From assembly GCA_964569025.1 (NCBI GenBank), contig CAZMSQ010000010.1, forward strand, positions 16,776 through 80,775: a stretch of 64,000 nucleotides of DNA, given 5' to 3'. This DNA comes from CAZMSQ01 sp964569025. GTDB lineage: Bacteria > Bacteroidota > Bacteroidia > Chitinophagales > Saprospiraceae. The translations under genes and the position numbers were made by a program. The stretch's first letter is position 1; each line of letters begins with the position of its first letter. The notes below the pieces were generated by a model that saw nothing but the letters and a program-made list of their open reading frames with translations, was not told the origin of the DNA and searched no databases. Below, one piece after another: positions 38,301 through 46,393 of this stretch.

Positions 38301-39040
38301 GCAAATTCTATGGGCAGGATGCTGAAGGTGATTGGATTTTGTCTGTCAAAGTAACAAACGGAGCTGGTGCCGGTGGGAGTTTCGATGGCTGGTCGCTGGA
38401 GTTATGCTCTGATGTCAGTCTCAACCCACCCCTGCTGATAACCAACGACACACTTGGGGTGCAGGAAGGGCAGGGCGTGACGCTCCGTAACGTATTCCTG
38501 CAAACCACTGATGCCGATAACACTGCTGAAGAATTGACCTATACTCTGGTCACAGAGCCCTCCAATGGTCATATGACCCTTGGTCTGGATACCCTCCAAA
38601 CCGGCAGCAAGTTTACACAAAAGGACATTGACGATTTCAAGGTGGCCTATTATCACACAGATACCACCATTGATGCCGATCAGTTCTATTTTATAGTTGA
38701 TGACGGTCAGGGTGGCTGGGTAGAGATTACCCCTTTCAACATCGTGGTTGATCCTGATGCATGGATTGTCAACACTCATGCTCCAACCGCTCAGCTGCCG
38801 ACTTTAACGGTATTCCCGAATCCGGCCAGAGACTACCTGACGCTTGTCCTGAGTGCGCCATTGTCGGACGCCACATCTGTTGAAGTTTGCGACCTTTCAG
38901 GCCGCCGGCTTCTCACGGAATTTCTAGGTCGGGGTCAGCTTCAAAAGCAGCTTTATCTGGACAGTTTTGTTCCCGGTATTTATCTGTTGCGACTTGAGAG
39001 CCCGCAAGGTGTACTGACTCAAAAAGTTGTCGTGCAATAA
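35372..39040 (+). CDS. Secreted zinc metalloprotease (reprolysin-like) with P domain and T9SS type A C-terminus
   Basis: 1222 residues from the ATG at 35372 (signal peptide MRKSFFLISFLTLSISYITSGQ). Residues about 22-205 look like a propeptide. The catalytic domain (about 210-430) has HEVGHQFSANH: His358, Glu359, His362 and His368 form the HExxHxxxxxH metzincin site, with a later SYAGSCG that probably holds the Met-turn equivalent (IMSYAG). Further modules are Ig/Fn3-like segments (about 540-870), a proprotein-convertase P domain (about 885-1015: LTDIDIILQAPSG, GDWILSVKV) and a cadherin/CSPG-like module. The last 75 residues (VFPNPARDYLTL, GIYLLRLES) are the type A sorting domain. It should be exported by T9SS and act outside the cell or on its surface, degrading proteins or processing neighbouring surface proteins; the target is not known. 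Confidence 0.93.
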   Translation: MRKSFFLISFLTLSISYITSGQSISYWKQVDEQSIRLPQGSSPLDILPTDYAIFELDLEKVSEILAGAPAEFSGAGLPLSIPMPDGTLADIETWNSPVMEPGLSRRYPVLQSFTARRTDGAQATGRLGLTWQGFHAAFQTPRGPLLITPYAQGQTRFYLVYFLNDMDYSLYDLPAASCGVTHEESKEDENPPGVTAQLVSSRGSGSTGGNPISLRTYRMAISCVGEFGIQQGGTLEGVMSAYMTTVNVGNVVWERDMAIRMILADETDKLIYLDPASDPYNPSTIPNVLSVNPTLFDATIGFTSYDIGHTWTASPTGGVAGLAGLGVVCKTGGQHKSRAASSNYTNNVAAMTIEVFAHEVGHQFSANHSFNNCNGNENPSTAFEPGSGSTIMSYAGSCGSNNVQFGADGYYNIGSLEEFISYSRLGGGSTCPVVDSTNNTEPILDLPYPDGFFIPISTPFELTATAFDEDGDDLTYTWEQYNLGPQVPLGSPILGAPSFRSVPPGSNPTRTFPRLSSILNNSSDAREVLPTYSRDMTFKCTVRDNHPGAGGAVWDAVAFEATEAAGPFLVLGPNSGSVVWEIGKSAEVTWDVANTDKAPVNCQFVDILLSTDGGNTFPIILANDVPNNGEATIVVPNTPTDDARVKVKAADNIFFDLSNQDFDIIINQPGYYFGPEPLYQEICAPQAALIEFNTAPLLGYDSLLEVSLISSLPVGATLTFSQNPFRPSEGATATIDLTDVLVGGTYELEFMIVAPDLDTAFRQTTLSVTATDFSDLQLLTPTDGAAGESQLPVFSWSAAANAGSYRFVLATNPAFGADDILEEIAGIQDTAFQSVNTLLEKGEVYFWKVIPSNGCASLEPNLPHAFSTFEQSCTERTAFDLPKVISGSGLPEVTSTINIPSGGEVADVNVTNVNGYHEFLTDIDIILQAPSGDKVTLIGSFFCPTSDFNVGFDSESGASLGCPPTSGGLVKPAQSLSKFYGQDAEGDWILSVKVTNGAGAGGSFDGWSLELCSDVSLNPPLLITNDTLGVQEGQGVTLRNVFLQTTDADNTAEELTYTLVTEPSNGHMTLGLDTLQTGSKFTQKDIDDFKVAYYHTDTTIDADQFYFIVDDGQGGWVEITPFNIVVDPDAWIVNTHAPTAQLPTLTVFPNPARDYLTLVLSAPLSDATSVEVCDLSGRRLLTEFLGRGQLQKQLYLDSFVPGIYLLRLESPQGVLTQKVVVQ

Positions 39041-39057
39041 CAACTTGAATCTCAACA

Positions 39058-39076
39058 GAGCACCATACCGGTGCTC
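39058..39076 (+). terminator. Hairpin after the metalloprotease gene
   Basis: GAGCACC-ATACC-GGTGCTC, a seven-base-pair stem with a five-base loop, 17 bases after the stop codon. No run of T follows, so it is at best a weak terminator or a stabilising 3' structure. Confidence 0.3.
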
Positions 39077-39100
39077 CTCCGTCACCTCAATCAAGGAATA

Positions 39101-40075
39101 ATGAAAGCCCTTGTACTGAATCAGTTACATCAGCCTCTCACAGTGCAGGATGTGCCTGATCCGATCCCAAAGCACGATGAAATCATTGTTCGGCTGGTGA
39201 CCGCTGCACTCAATCATCGTGACGTCTGGATCAGCAAAGGGCAATATCCTGGCATCAGACTTCCGGTCATTCCCGGCTCTGACGGCGCCGGTGAGGTGAA
39301 CGGAAAACCTGTCATCATAAATCCAAATATTGGCTGGGGCGAAAATGAAGCTGTGCAGGACAACGGATATCACATTTTGGGACTGCCCTCACAGGGTACC
39401 TTTGCCGCTCAGGTTGCTGTGCAAAGAGACAGAATTATGCCAAAGCCAACCCATCTTTCGTGGGCCGAAGCAGCAGCCCTCCCCCTCGCAGGCCTCACTG
39501 CCTGGCGAGCCCTTTTCAGCAGAGGAAGACTGGCCGAGGGTGAGAAGGTTCTCATTTCAGGCGTCGGTGGCGGCGTGGCCCTCTTTGCCTTTCAATTTGC
39601 AGTTGCTGCAGGGGCTGAGGTCTGGGTTACATCCGGATCAGATGAAAAAATTAGCAAGGCCAAGCACATGGGTTCAAGAGGAGGTGTTAATTACACGACA
39701 CCTGAGTGGTCGAAGGACTTAAAAAAAATGGTCGGGTTGTTCGACCTGATAATCGACTCAGCCGGAGGTGACGGATTCAGCCAACTGATAGATTTGGCCG
39801 CACCTGCCGGCAGAATTGCATTTTATGGTGGGACAAAAGGTGAAATGACCCTGAACCCCCAGAAAATATTCTGGAAACAACTTGACATTCTGGGCACCAC
39901 CATGGGTTCTGATAAAGATTTTGAAGACATGGTTCGGTTTGTGAACCACCATCAAATCAAACCCGTGGTCGATGGTACATACCCCCTTGAACAGGGCTGG
40001 AATGCGTTTCAGAGAATGGAGGCGGGCCTCCAATTTGGGAAAATCGTGCTCCAAATTCAAGAACCCCTTATTTGA
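39101..40075 (+). CDS. MDR-family (quinone-oxidoreductase-like) NAD(P)H oxidoreductase
   Basis: 324 residues from the ATG at 39101 (MKALVLNQ), the standard start of this family; a longer frame adds ten residues. The N-terminal GroES-like domain reads AALNHRDVWISKGQYPG and PGSDGAGEV; the His-Glu pair that ligates catalytic zinc in alcohol dehydrogenases is absent, so this is a zinc-independent member. The Rossmann part has VLISGVGGGVALFAFQFA with the nucleotide-binding glycines, and a later FYGGTKGE. Members reduce quinones, enones or related carbonyls with NADPH; the substrate cannot be read from the sequence. A clear rho-independent terminator follows. Confidence 0.87.
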   Translation: MKALVLNQLHQPLTVQDVPDPIPKHDEIIVRLVTAALNHRDVWISKGQYPGIRLPVIPGSDGAGEVNGKPVIINPNIGWGENEAVQDNGYHILGLPSQGTFAAQVAVQRDRIMPKPTHLSWAEAAALPLAGLTAWRALFSRGRLAEGEKVLISGVGGGVALFAFQFAVAAGAEVWVTSGSDEKISKAKHMGSRGGVNYTTPEWSKDLKKMVGLFDLIIDSAGGDGFSQLIDLAAPAGRIAFYGGTKGEMTLNPQKIFWKQLDILGTTMGSDKDFEDMVRFVNHHQIKPVVDGTYPLEQGWNAFQRMEAGLQFGKIVLQIQEPLI

Positions 40076-40093
40076 TAAGCTCTGGGGAATAAG

Positions 40094-40130
40094 AAAAGGG
40101 CAGACCGAATTTCGGCTGCCCTTTTTTTCT
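40094..40130 (+). terminator. Rho-independent terminator
   Basis: GGGCAG at 40098-40103, then A, CCGAA, T, TTCGG, and CTGCCC at 40116-40121, giving a stem of about 11 pairs with one bulge, preceded by A residues and followed by seven T. It ends the MDR oxidoreductase transcript. Confidence 0.88.
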
Positions 40131-40160
40131 GACCGGTTTTTGTGCAATCGGAATGTCTGC

Positions 40161-40325
40161 TCAACTCTTACCCGGTCGCGGATAAGACCGCTTAATCCGG
40201 GCGTTCAGCACCTCCTGCCGAGGCAAGACCTTGCGAACCTCCTTACGGAGAGAGCGGTTGAGCTTTTCCCCAAGAAGCTGCAATTGCTTCAATCCAGTTG
40301 CACGGGGAATTGTGGACGTGTTCAT
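40161..40325 (-). CDS. Small basic protein, hypothetical
   Basis: 54 residues from the ATG at 40325 (MNTSTIPRATGLKQLQLLGE), very rich in Lys and Arg, without a signal peptide or membrane segment. I do not recognise it. It could be a small nucleic-acid-binding or ribosome-associated protein. A near-consensus minus-strand -7 element (TAATTTTT at 40338-40331) lies just before the ATG, which would give a very short leader. It stands alone between a terminator and a 370-base empty region. The basic composition and usable promoter argue for it; its shortness argues against. Confidence 0.4.
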   Translation of the reverse strand: MNTSTIPRATGLKQLQLLGEKLNRSLRKEVRKVLPRQEVLNARIKRSYPRPGKS

Positions 40326-40698
40326 GGGATAAAAATTAGAATGTTTAATAAAGGGTAACACTATGGTTTTGAATTGTTCATCGGATTATCTGAAAACAGA
40401 AGCTACGTCCTGAATATTCCTGATTTCAGACTCTTTTTCGGAAATTCAAGCTTTTGAGCCCGTGAATTGCAATAGTCTGCTTTCTCCCGGGGAATATCGT
40501 TGCCAAAAATCAATCCTTTCTGTGACTTCAATCACGATTTATACCTTGAAAACCTGCAAAATACACGGTTTATTCTTTTCTCAAGTATTACGCTATTATA
40601 AAACGCACAAAGAATGCAAATTGTGGCCTTCCGGACACAATTTTTATCGATTTTCATATTTTCATGACATCAAACCTCGATTTTCCTGACTTTTTGTG
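40326..40698. other. AT-rich intergenic region, no feature recognised
   Basis: About 370 bases between the small basic ORF and the end of the glycosyltransferase gene. It is noticeably richer in A and T than its surroundings. I see no convincing ORF, terminator or repeat. A 75-codon plus-strand frame in it has no coding character. Confidence 0.4.
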
Positions 40699-41649
40699 TC
40701 AGGACGTTGTATTCGAGTCAGGCCTGAGGAGCCGTCTGATTCGGTAAGGGCGCTTTTCCTGTGACTCAAAATAAGTGCGCATAAGAATTTCAACCACGAT
40801 ACCTGTGGTAATGAGCTGGATGCCTCCGAGCAGAAGCATTAGTCCGAGAATCAGAAGGGGTTTTCCCCAAATCTCCTGTCCCATGATTTTGAGCGACAGC
40901 AAATAGCCATTGATCAGAATACCCGCTCCGAAAAGTAACAAGCCCCAGCTGGCGAAAAGGTGCATGGGTTTTTGAAGGTATTTCTTCAAAAAAATCATCA
41001 GTAACAGGTCGCTCATTACCTTAAAGGTACGGTTGATGCCATATTTGGAACTCCCGTGTCTTCGTGGATGGTGTTTGACATCGACCTCAGTAAGGCGGCC
41101 TCCTTCCAAATGGGCCAGGACGGGAATAAATCGGTGGAGCTCTCCGTAGAGACCAAGCCCCTGAGCGATTTCTCTTCTGAACACCTTAAGTGTGCAGCCA
41201 TAATCCCGGAGATACACCCCTGAACTTCGCCGAATTATCCAATTCGCTATTTTGCTTGGCACCTTCCGAAGCAACATCCCATCTTTCCTGTTAGCCCGAA
41301 CTCCTGCTACAAGGTCCCAATTCCCCTCCTCAGCCATTTTTACCATCATTGGGACATCCGAAGGGTCATTCTGCAAATCTCCATCCATGGTTACTACAAA
41401 TTGCCCTTTTGCCTGATCTATTCCCGCCATCAGGGCAAGGCTTTGCCCATAATTTTTTCGGAGCTCAACAATATGAAAGGCCGGATGGTCTATAGCCATC
41501 AATTCAGCCAGTGTGTTGTCTGTTGATCCATCATCTACGTAGATGATTTCATAATCGTATCCCTTCAGTGCTGCATTGATCTGCTCAATGAGTGGCTTGA
41601 TGTTCAATTCCTCATTATACACACAAACGACAACTGACAAATACGGCAT
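40699..41649 (-). CDS. Family 2 glycosyltransferase (DPM1/GtrB-like) with C-terminal membrane helices
   Basis: 316 residues from the ATG at 41649 (MPYLSVVVCVYNEE), which matches the usual start; a frame from 41691 would add 14 residues. The GT-A fold shows DDGSTDNT, MDGDLQNDP (DxD metal site) and a later basic HHPRRHGSSKYGINR segment before two C-terminal membrane helices (about residues 225-290). Such enzymes transfer a sugar from a nucleotide donor to polyprenyl phosphate on the inner face of the membrane. The neighbouring gene encodes an ArnT-like glycosyltransferase that uses exactly such lipid-linked sugars, so the two probably work in sequence on a surface glycan or lipid. Confidence 0.92.
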   Translation of the reverse strand: MPYLSVVVCVYNEELNIKPLIEQINAALKGYDYEIIYVDDGSTDNTLAELMAIDHPAFHIVELRKNYGQSLALMAGIDQAKGQFVVTMDGDLQNDPSDVPMMVKMAEEGNWDLVAGVRANRKDGMLLRKVPSKIANWIIRRSSGVYLRDYGCTLKVFRREIAQGLGLYGELHRFIPVLAHLEGGRLTEVDVKHHPRRHGSSKYGINRTFKVMSDLLLMIFLKKYLQKPMHLFASWGLLLFGAGILINGYLLSLKIMGQEIWGKPLLILGLMLLLGGIQLITTGIVVEILMRTYFESQEKRPYRIRRLLRPDSNTTS

Positions 41650-41694
41650 AATCGGGAGAAATCTTCTTTGGTTAGAAATCCATGGATGCATGGC

Positions 41695-43287
41695 TCATTT
41701 GAGCCTTACAAGACGAATCAGCATGGTGTCATGCCTCAGCGGCATACTGTCACGCGTGAAATGTGACACCTGTCTTGCAAAGTGCGGGTCAATCAGATAC
41801 CATGCAGTTGGGTCTGGATGCTCACTGTGTTCAATCCTGACGATTTCTCCCCGCTCTGCGGTAAGGTGAAAATCATTCAACACCCCATGAGCCGATTCAT
41901 TGTAAATGTACAATTTTTCCCCGCGGGTCAACTCGCCGATCCGAATGGAGGCCTGCCTGCTGAGATGACCGAGATCATGAGCCACACGATCCGGGATAAC
42001 AAACCAATCAAATCCAAGCCGAACCAACAGTAAAAAGGGAATCAATGCCCAAATGACATACCTTCTTGCGCGGAAAGCAACTCCGACCAATCCTGTCATA
42101 CCGACCAGCAGAAAAAGACTTTTTACAAAACGAAATGGAATTTCAGCAAGTCTGTCCCAAACCATCGGGAGCACTGAGGCAGGTACCAGCAGGATCATGA
42201 CTCCCAGAAAAAAGTTCATCAGCATTCTCCAACTGGCCGGATACTTTTTTTCCAACAAGCGGGCTCCGAAAAGAGAAGGTCCGAGAAGGAGGGGAAGAAG
42301 CATCAGGAGGTAGCGCGGATAGACCTCCGGAGAAAGCCAGTACGGAATACTGTTCAATCCGAGTGTCAGCAAAAGGAACCCTGTCAACTTATTCTGGAAA
42401 AGAGCCTGACGGACTGAGCGAACTGCGAACACTCCTGCGAAGAGCGTCCAGGGCAGAAAATGATAGACGACTTCAAAAGGGAAGGAAACCAGATGGAAAA
42501 TGGTTTCGGTGAAGCTTTTCTGGACGGGCGTTCGTTTCGCCGATTCGTCTACAAGCCGGAACCACAATTCTTCGAGTGGATGGATTTGACTGTAGAGTGC
42601 ATAATACCCCCCGACAACTGAAACAAAGATGCCTGCTCCGACAATATGTTGCCAGGAAAACCACTGCCTCCATTGTTTGAAAAATAGGCCGCCCGCCAGT
42701 AAGGTCCCTCCAAGAAAGACGATGGCAGGGAGCCCCTTGAAGAGAAATCCGGCGGCTGCAAGTGCATAGGCACAAGCAAATAGAAAGAGTGGTGCTCTAC
42801 GGGCATATCCGCGATACACAACCATAAACATCCCGAACATTGTCAGTGAAAACCACATGTCAATCAGTCCGAGAAAGGACTCCCAGAAAAGAACCCGACC
42901 TGTAGTCAGAAATGCCAATGCTGTCAACATCGCGATCCGGGCACCATACTGTGGGCGGAAAGCCCGAAAAATACTGAAACAAAAAAGCAAGAGCGCTAAC
43001 ACTGTGTAAAAGCGGGACATCCACTCTTCCGGCTTCGAAAACAGGCTGTATAATGGGATGAGCATCCAGTTGTACAAGGGTGGCTTGTTGTAATAGAACT
43101 CGCCTTGAAGTGTCGGTGTGATATAATTACCGGAAAGCATCATTTCCAGAGTAACGAGCGCGCGGATGGCCTCATCGTCTATGAAGGCCAGCATGCCGAG
43201 GTTGGTGAGCAGAGCGGGAAGCACAAGAAGGGCGGAAAGCCCCGCCATCATGTGGGGTATAGTATATGAAAAAAGCGTGCTCTTCAT
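41695..43287 (-). CDS. ArnT/PMT-like (GT39/83) integral membrane glycosyltransferase
   Basis: 530 residues from the ATG at 43287 (MKSTLFSYTIPH); frames starting further upstream run into the promoter of the divergent gene. It has about 10-12 hydrophobic helices. The first periplasmic loop has DDEAIRALVTLEMMLSGNYITP and YYNKPPLYNWM, the acidic catalytic loop and the KPPL motif of GT-C enzymes that take sugar from polyprenyl phosphate. The C-terminal 100 residues form a soluble domain. The family includes 4-amino-arabinose transferase ArnT and protein O-mannosyltransferases; the sugar and acceptor here are unknown. The DPM1-like gene follows 45 bases downstream. Confidence 0.88.
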   Translation of the reverse strand: MKSTLFSYTIPHMMAGLSALLVLPALLTNLGMLAFIDDEAIRALVTLEMMLSGNYITPTLQGEFYYNKPPLYNWMLIPLYSLFSKPEEWMSRFYTVLALLLFCFSIFRAFRPQYGARIAMLTALAFLTTGRVLFWESFLGLIDMWFSLTMFGMFMVVYRGYARRAPLFLFACAYALAAAGFLFKGLPAIVFLGGTLLAGGLFFKQWRQWFSWQHIVGAGIFVSVVGGYYALYSQIHPLEELWFRLVDESAKRTPVQKSFTETIFHLVSFPFEVVYHFLPWTLFAGVFAVRSVRQALFQNKLTGFLLLTLGLNSIPYWLSPEVYPRYLLMLLPLLLGPSLFGARLLEKKYPASWRMLMNFFLGVMILLVPASVLPMVWDRLAEIPFRFVKSLFLLVGMTGLVGVAFRARRYVIWALIPFLLLVRLGFDWFVIPDRVAHDLGHLSRQASIRIGELTRGEKLYIYNESAHGVLNDFHLTAERGEIVRIEHSEHPDPTAWYLIDPHFARQVSHFTRDSMPLRHDTMLIRLVRLK

Positions 43288-43340
43288 AGCGTGAACTGGC
43301 GCGTAGCGTAAAGGTAGAAAGAATATCAGCGCAAATTTTC

Positions 43341-43348
43341 TACATTTG
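43341..43348 (+). promoter_or_regulatory. Possible -7 element of the fumarylacetoacetase operon
   Basis: TACATTTG matches TAnnTTTG, 25 bases before the ATG at 43373. No TTG at the proper distance upstream. Confidence 0.4.
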
Positions 43349-43372
43349 TCAGCATGCCAAAACACAAAAACG

Positions 43373-44638
43373 ATGATATACGCCAATCAACCGGATCTTC
43401 GCTCGTGGGTTTCGGTGCCTGCGGGAAGTGATTTCCCGATTCAAAATCTCCCATTCGGTATTTTTCAATATCGGGGCCAGTCTCCCGGAGTCGGTGTCGC
43501 AATCGGTGAGCATGTCGTGGATGTCGGGTGGCTGCACGACCGTGGCCATCTTGACGGGCTTGACATTCCTGTTTCTGCTGTCAAAAACAGGTTCCTCAAC
43601 GACCTGATTGCCTTGGGAAAACAGCGGACGCGGGCTCTACGGGATCGCCTTGCCAGAATTCTGGAGACCGACGACCCCTTTGCCGCACAGCGCGAGGCAG
43701 CTCAATTTCTGTACCCGCAACAGGAAGTCAATATGCTGCTCCCTGTGCAAATTGGTGACTATACAGACTTTTACTCAAGCCGTGAGCATGCCACAAATGT
43801 GGGTACCATGTTCCGTGACCCCGACAATGCACTCCTCCCAAATTGGCTGCACCTGCCGGTCGGCTATCACGGCCGTGCCTCATCGATTGTGGTTTCAGGC
43901 ACACCCGTCCGAAGACCGAACGGCCAAACTCGTCCTGACGATACGGCCCCTCCGGTATATGGCCCGAGCCGACTGCTCGACTTTGAGCTCGAGATGGCCT
44001 TCATAGTCGGCCAGTCGACCACCCTGGGCGAGCAAGTCGCAGTTGGTAAAGCTGAAGAGGCCATCTTCGGCTTGGTGTTGTTTAACGACTGGTCTGCCCG
44101 GGACATCCAGAAATGGGAATATGTGCCACTCGGACCCTTTCTTGGGAAAAGTTTTGCGAGTACTATGTCGCCTTGGATAGTGACACTTGATGCCCTTGAG
44201 CCTTTCCGCGTTGAAAGCCCTGCCCAGGACCCCGAAGTGCTCCCCTATTTGAAGTGCTCCGGTAAGAAAAGTTTCGATATACACCTTGAAGCCAGCCTGA
44301 CACCGGCAGGTGGCGTCGCCACTGCCATTTGCCAGACTAATTTCCGGCATATGTACTGGACAATTGCTCAACAGCTGGCGCACCATACCGTCAACGGGTG
44401 CAATCTTAGGGTCGGGGATATGATGGCCTCAGGCACAATCAGTGGGCCTACCCCTGAATCATACGGCTCAATGCTTGAACTCAGCTGGCGCGGCACACGT
44501 CCGATTGTTCTATCGGATGGCAGCGAGCGAAAATTTTTGCAAGATGGAGACACACTCACTCTGACAGGTCACTGCAAAAAGGGGAATGTCCGGATTGGAT
44601 TCGGAGAGGCTACAGGGAAAATCCTGCCTGCCCGTTGA
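43373..44638 (+). CDS. fahA: Fumarylacetoacetase
   Basis: 421 residues from the ATG at 43373 (MIYANQPDLRSW). The enzyme cleaves fumarylacetoacetate to fumarate and acetoacetate, the last step of tyrosine breakdown. Active-site residues align well with the mouse enzyme: Asp132 (DYTDFYSS), catalytic His139 (REHATNVG), the metal ligands Glu205 and Glu207 (ELEM) and the NDWSARDIQKWEY segment with Asp239. Length matches the eukaryotic-type family (about 420). The stop is directly followed by the ATG of the PepSY gene, so translation is coupled. No other tyrosine-catabolic gene is in the window. Confidence 0.96.
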   Translation: MIYANQPDLRSWVSVPAGSDFPIQNLPFGIFQYRGQSPGVGVAIGEHVVDVGWLHDRGHLDGLDIPVSAVKNRFLNDLIALGKQRTRALRDRLARILETDDPFAAQREAAQFLYPQQEVNMLLPVQIGDYTDFYSSREHATNVGTMFRDPDNALLPNWLHLPVGYHGRASSIVVSGTPVRRPNGQTRPDDTAPPVYGPSRLLDFELEMAFIVGQSTTLGEQVAVGKAEEAIFGLVLFNDWSARDIQKWEYVPLGPFLGKSFASTMSPWIVTLDALEPFRVESPAQDPEVLPYLKCSGKKSFDIHLEASLTPAGGVATAICQTNFRHMYWTIAQQLAHHTVNGCNLRVGDMMASGTISGPTPESYGSMLELSWRGTRPIVLSDGSERKFLQDGDTLTLTGHCKKGNVRIGFGEATGKILPAR

Positions 44639-45181
44639 ATGCAAATCGGTACGTACATATCCAGCCTTCGGCGACTCCGGTCGTGGCACCGGATGGCAGG
44701 CATTACTTTGGCCGCTCTGCTTCTCATCAGCGCCCTGACCGGCATTTTTCTCGCCTTCAAAAAGGAAGTTGACTTTCTGCAACCCCCTGTCCGCCGTGGC
44801 CAGTCTGAATCACTCAACTCATGGATGCCACTTGATCATTTGGCGTTCAAAGCGGAGCAGCACCTCAAAGAGATGCGACCTGAGACCAGTAATGCGCAGA
44901 TTGACCGAATTGATGTCAGACCGGATAAAGGAATCGCTAAAGTCCTGTTTGATCAGGGATATTGGGAAGTACAGATTGATGGGACCTCGGGTGAAGTCCT
45001 GTCTGTAGCACGGCGGCATTCCGACTGGATAGAAGCCATCCATGATGGCTCAATCATCAGTGATACCTTTAAGCTGATTTCCATGAATTTTCTCGGGTTT
45101 GGCCTCATCGCCCTCATTACGTCCGGTTTGTGGCTCTGGTATGGACCCCGGAAAATAAGAGCCCTAAAAAAGCGACAATAA
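44639..45181 (+). CDS. PepSY-associated transmembrane protein
   Basis: 180 residues with an N-terminal membrane helix (RMAGITLAALLLISALTGIFLAF, given here in its first 20 residues RMAGITLAALLLISALTGIF), a periplasmic PepSY-like domain of about 100 residues (VRPDKGIAKVLFDQGYWEVQ, DGTSGEVLSVARRHSDW) and a C-terminal helix (GFGLIALITSGLWLWYGP). The layout resembles small PepSY-TM proteins often linked to iron uptake or reductive chemistry at the membrane. It abuts fahA and overlaps the following gene by one base (TAATG), so all three are translated together. Role in this operon unknown. Confidence 0.8.
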   Translation: MQIGTYISSLRRLRSWHRMAGITLAALLLISALTGIFLAFKKEVDFLQPPVRRGQSESLNSWMPLDHLAFKAEQHLKEMRPETSNAQIDRIDVRPDKGIAKVLFDQGYWEVQIDGTSGEVLSVARRHSDWIEAIHDGSIISDTFKLISMNFLGFGLIALITSGLWLWYGPRKIRALKKRQ

Positions 45182-46152
45182 TGGCTGACCAAATCCAACA
45201 CAAGCAGCCAGACACCATTCCCGAGCGGATTATCGGAAAGTATACGGGGAGCCAGCCCGGACCTTTGCTCATTGTCTTTGGTGGAATGCACGGTAATGAG
45301 CCGGCAGGGGTCATAGCACTCGAAACAATATTCGGGCTGCTTGAAGCCGAACGGGAAGTCAATCCCGGCTTCACCTTCTGCGGAACACTTCTGGGTCTCA
45401 GAGGGAATCGCCGCGCCCTGAATAGGGGGGTGCGATTTATTGACCGCGACCTGAACCGGATGTGGACCTTTGATTCAATTATGAGTGTACAAGGTGCACC
45501 GTTGGACCTCCTTCGGAATGAAAACCTCGAACTTCGCGAATTGCTTGAATGCATTCACTCAGAAGTTGAAGCCTGCTCGCCGTCTGAAGTCGTGATGCTG
45601 GATTTACATACCACCGCCGCTCAGGGCGGCATTTTTTCTATTGCCAGAGAAGAAGAGCGCAGTGTGCGTATCGCCGTTGAGCTTCATGCCCCGGTAATTA
45701 CCGGTATGCTCAATGGCCTGACTGGCACCACGCTCCATTATTTCACGACTGACAAAATCGGCCTCCCGACTTCTGCTGTTGCGTTTGAGGGGGGGCAACA
45801 TCAGGATCCAGTCGCTGTCAACAGGCTTATTGCAGCGCTGACAAATTGCCTCAGAACTGTCGGGTGCGTCAGAGCCGAAGATGTCGAAAACCGCCACGAT
45901 GTGCTGCTGAGAGAATACTCCATCGGCCTTCCCAAGGTTGCATCACTCATTTACCGTCATGCCATCTCGCCCGAAGACTATTTTCTCATGAACCCCGGGT
46001 ATTCTAACTTCCAAGCTGTCAAAAAAGGAGAAGCAATTGCCCGCGACCGCCACGGTGTCATCAGGGCCGCAGAAGATGCACTTATTCTCATGCCGTTATA
46101 TCAAAAACTCGGAGACGACGGTTTCTTCCTCATTCGCCCGGAGCAATACTGA
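45181..46152 (+). CDS. Succinylglutamate desuccinylase/aspartoacylase-family zinc hydrolase
   Basis: 323 residues from the ATG at 45181, which overlaps the previous stop by one base. The M14-like zinc site is visible: GGMHGNEPAG (His and Glu ligands) and LDLHTTAAQ (third ligand His), with the substrate-arginine region GNRRALNRGVRFIDRDLNRMW. The family removes acyl groups from amino-acid amides (succinylglutamate, N-acetylaspartate) or acts on related metabolites. Coupling to fumarylacetoacetase is suggestive of amino-acid degradation, but the actual substrate is not evident. Cytoplasmic; no signal peptide. Confidence 0.87.
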   Translation: MADQIQHKQPDTIPERIIGKYTGSQPGPLLIVFGGMHGNEPAGVIALETIFGLLEAEREVNPGFTFCGTLLGLRGNRRALNRGVRFIDRDLNRMWTFDSIMSVQGAPLDLLRNENLELRELLECIHSEVEACSPSEVVMLDLHTTAAQGGIFSIAREEERSVRIAVELHAPVITGMLNGLTGTTLHYFTTDKIGLPTSAVAFEGGQHQDPVAVNRLIAALTNCLRTVGCVRAEDVENRHDVLLREYSIGLPKVASLIYRHAISPEDYFLMNPGYSNFQAVKKGEAIARDRHGVIRAAEDALILMPLYQKLGDDGFFLIRPEQY

Positions 46153-46393
46153 CTGACCATTTTCATCAAGGTCGTCCATCTTTCGCATTCGACAGCGCTC
46201 ATGCCCTTGCTTACCAGAGACACAAAACTTTGTAAAACGCGCCCAATCCCTACGGATTTTTATATCTTGCCAATCTTGCAGGTAAACCCTTACCATTGGT
46301 CATTTTTTTCATCATACCTGATGTCTTTGCGTTGTTTTGCAACCAAATGTGCGATGGCTCTGTTCAACCTGCTGAAATACATCCGTGCCCCTT

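Noticed and set aside
40462..40689. 75-codon plus-strand frame in the AT-rich gap
   Set aside because: AT-rich with many Cys, Ser, Tyr and Phe as in random translation; no promoter or similarity.
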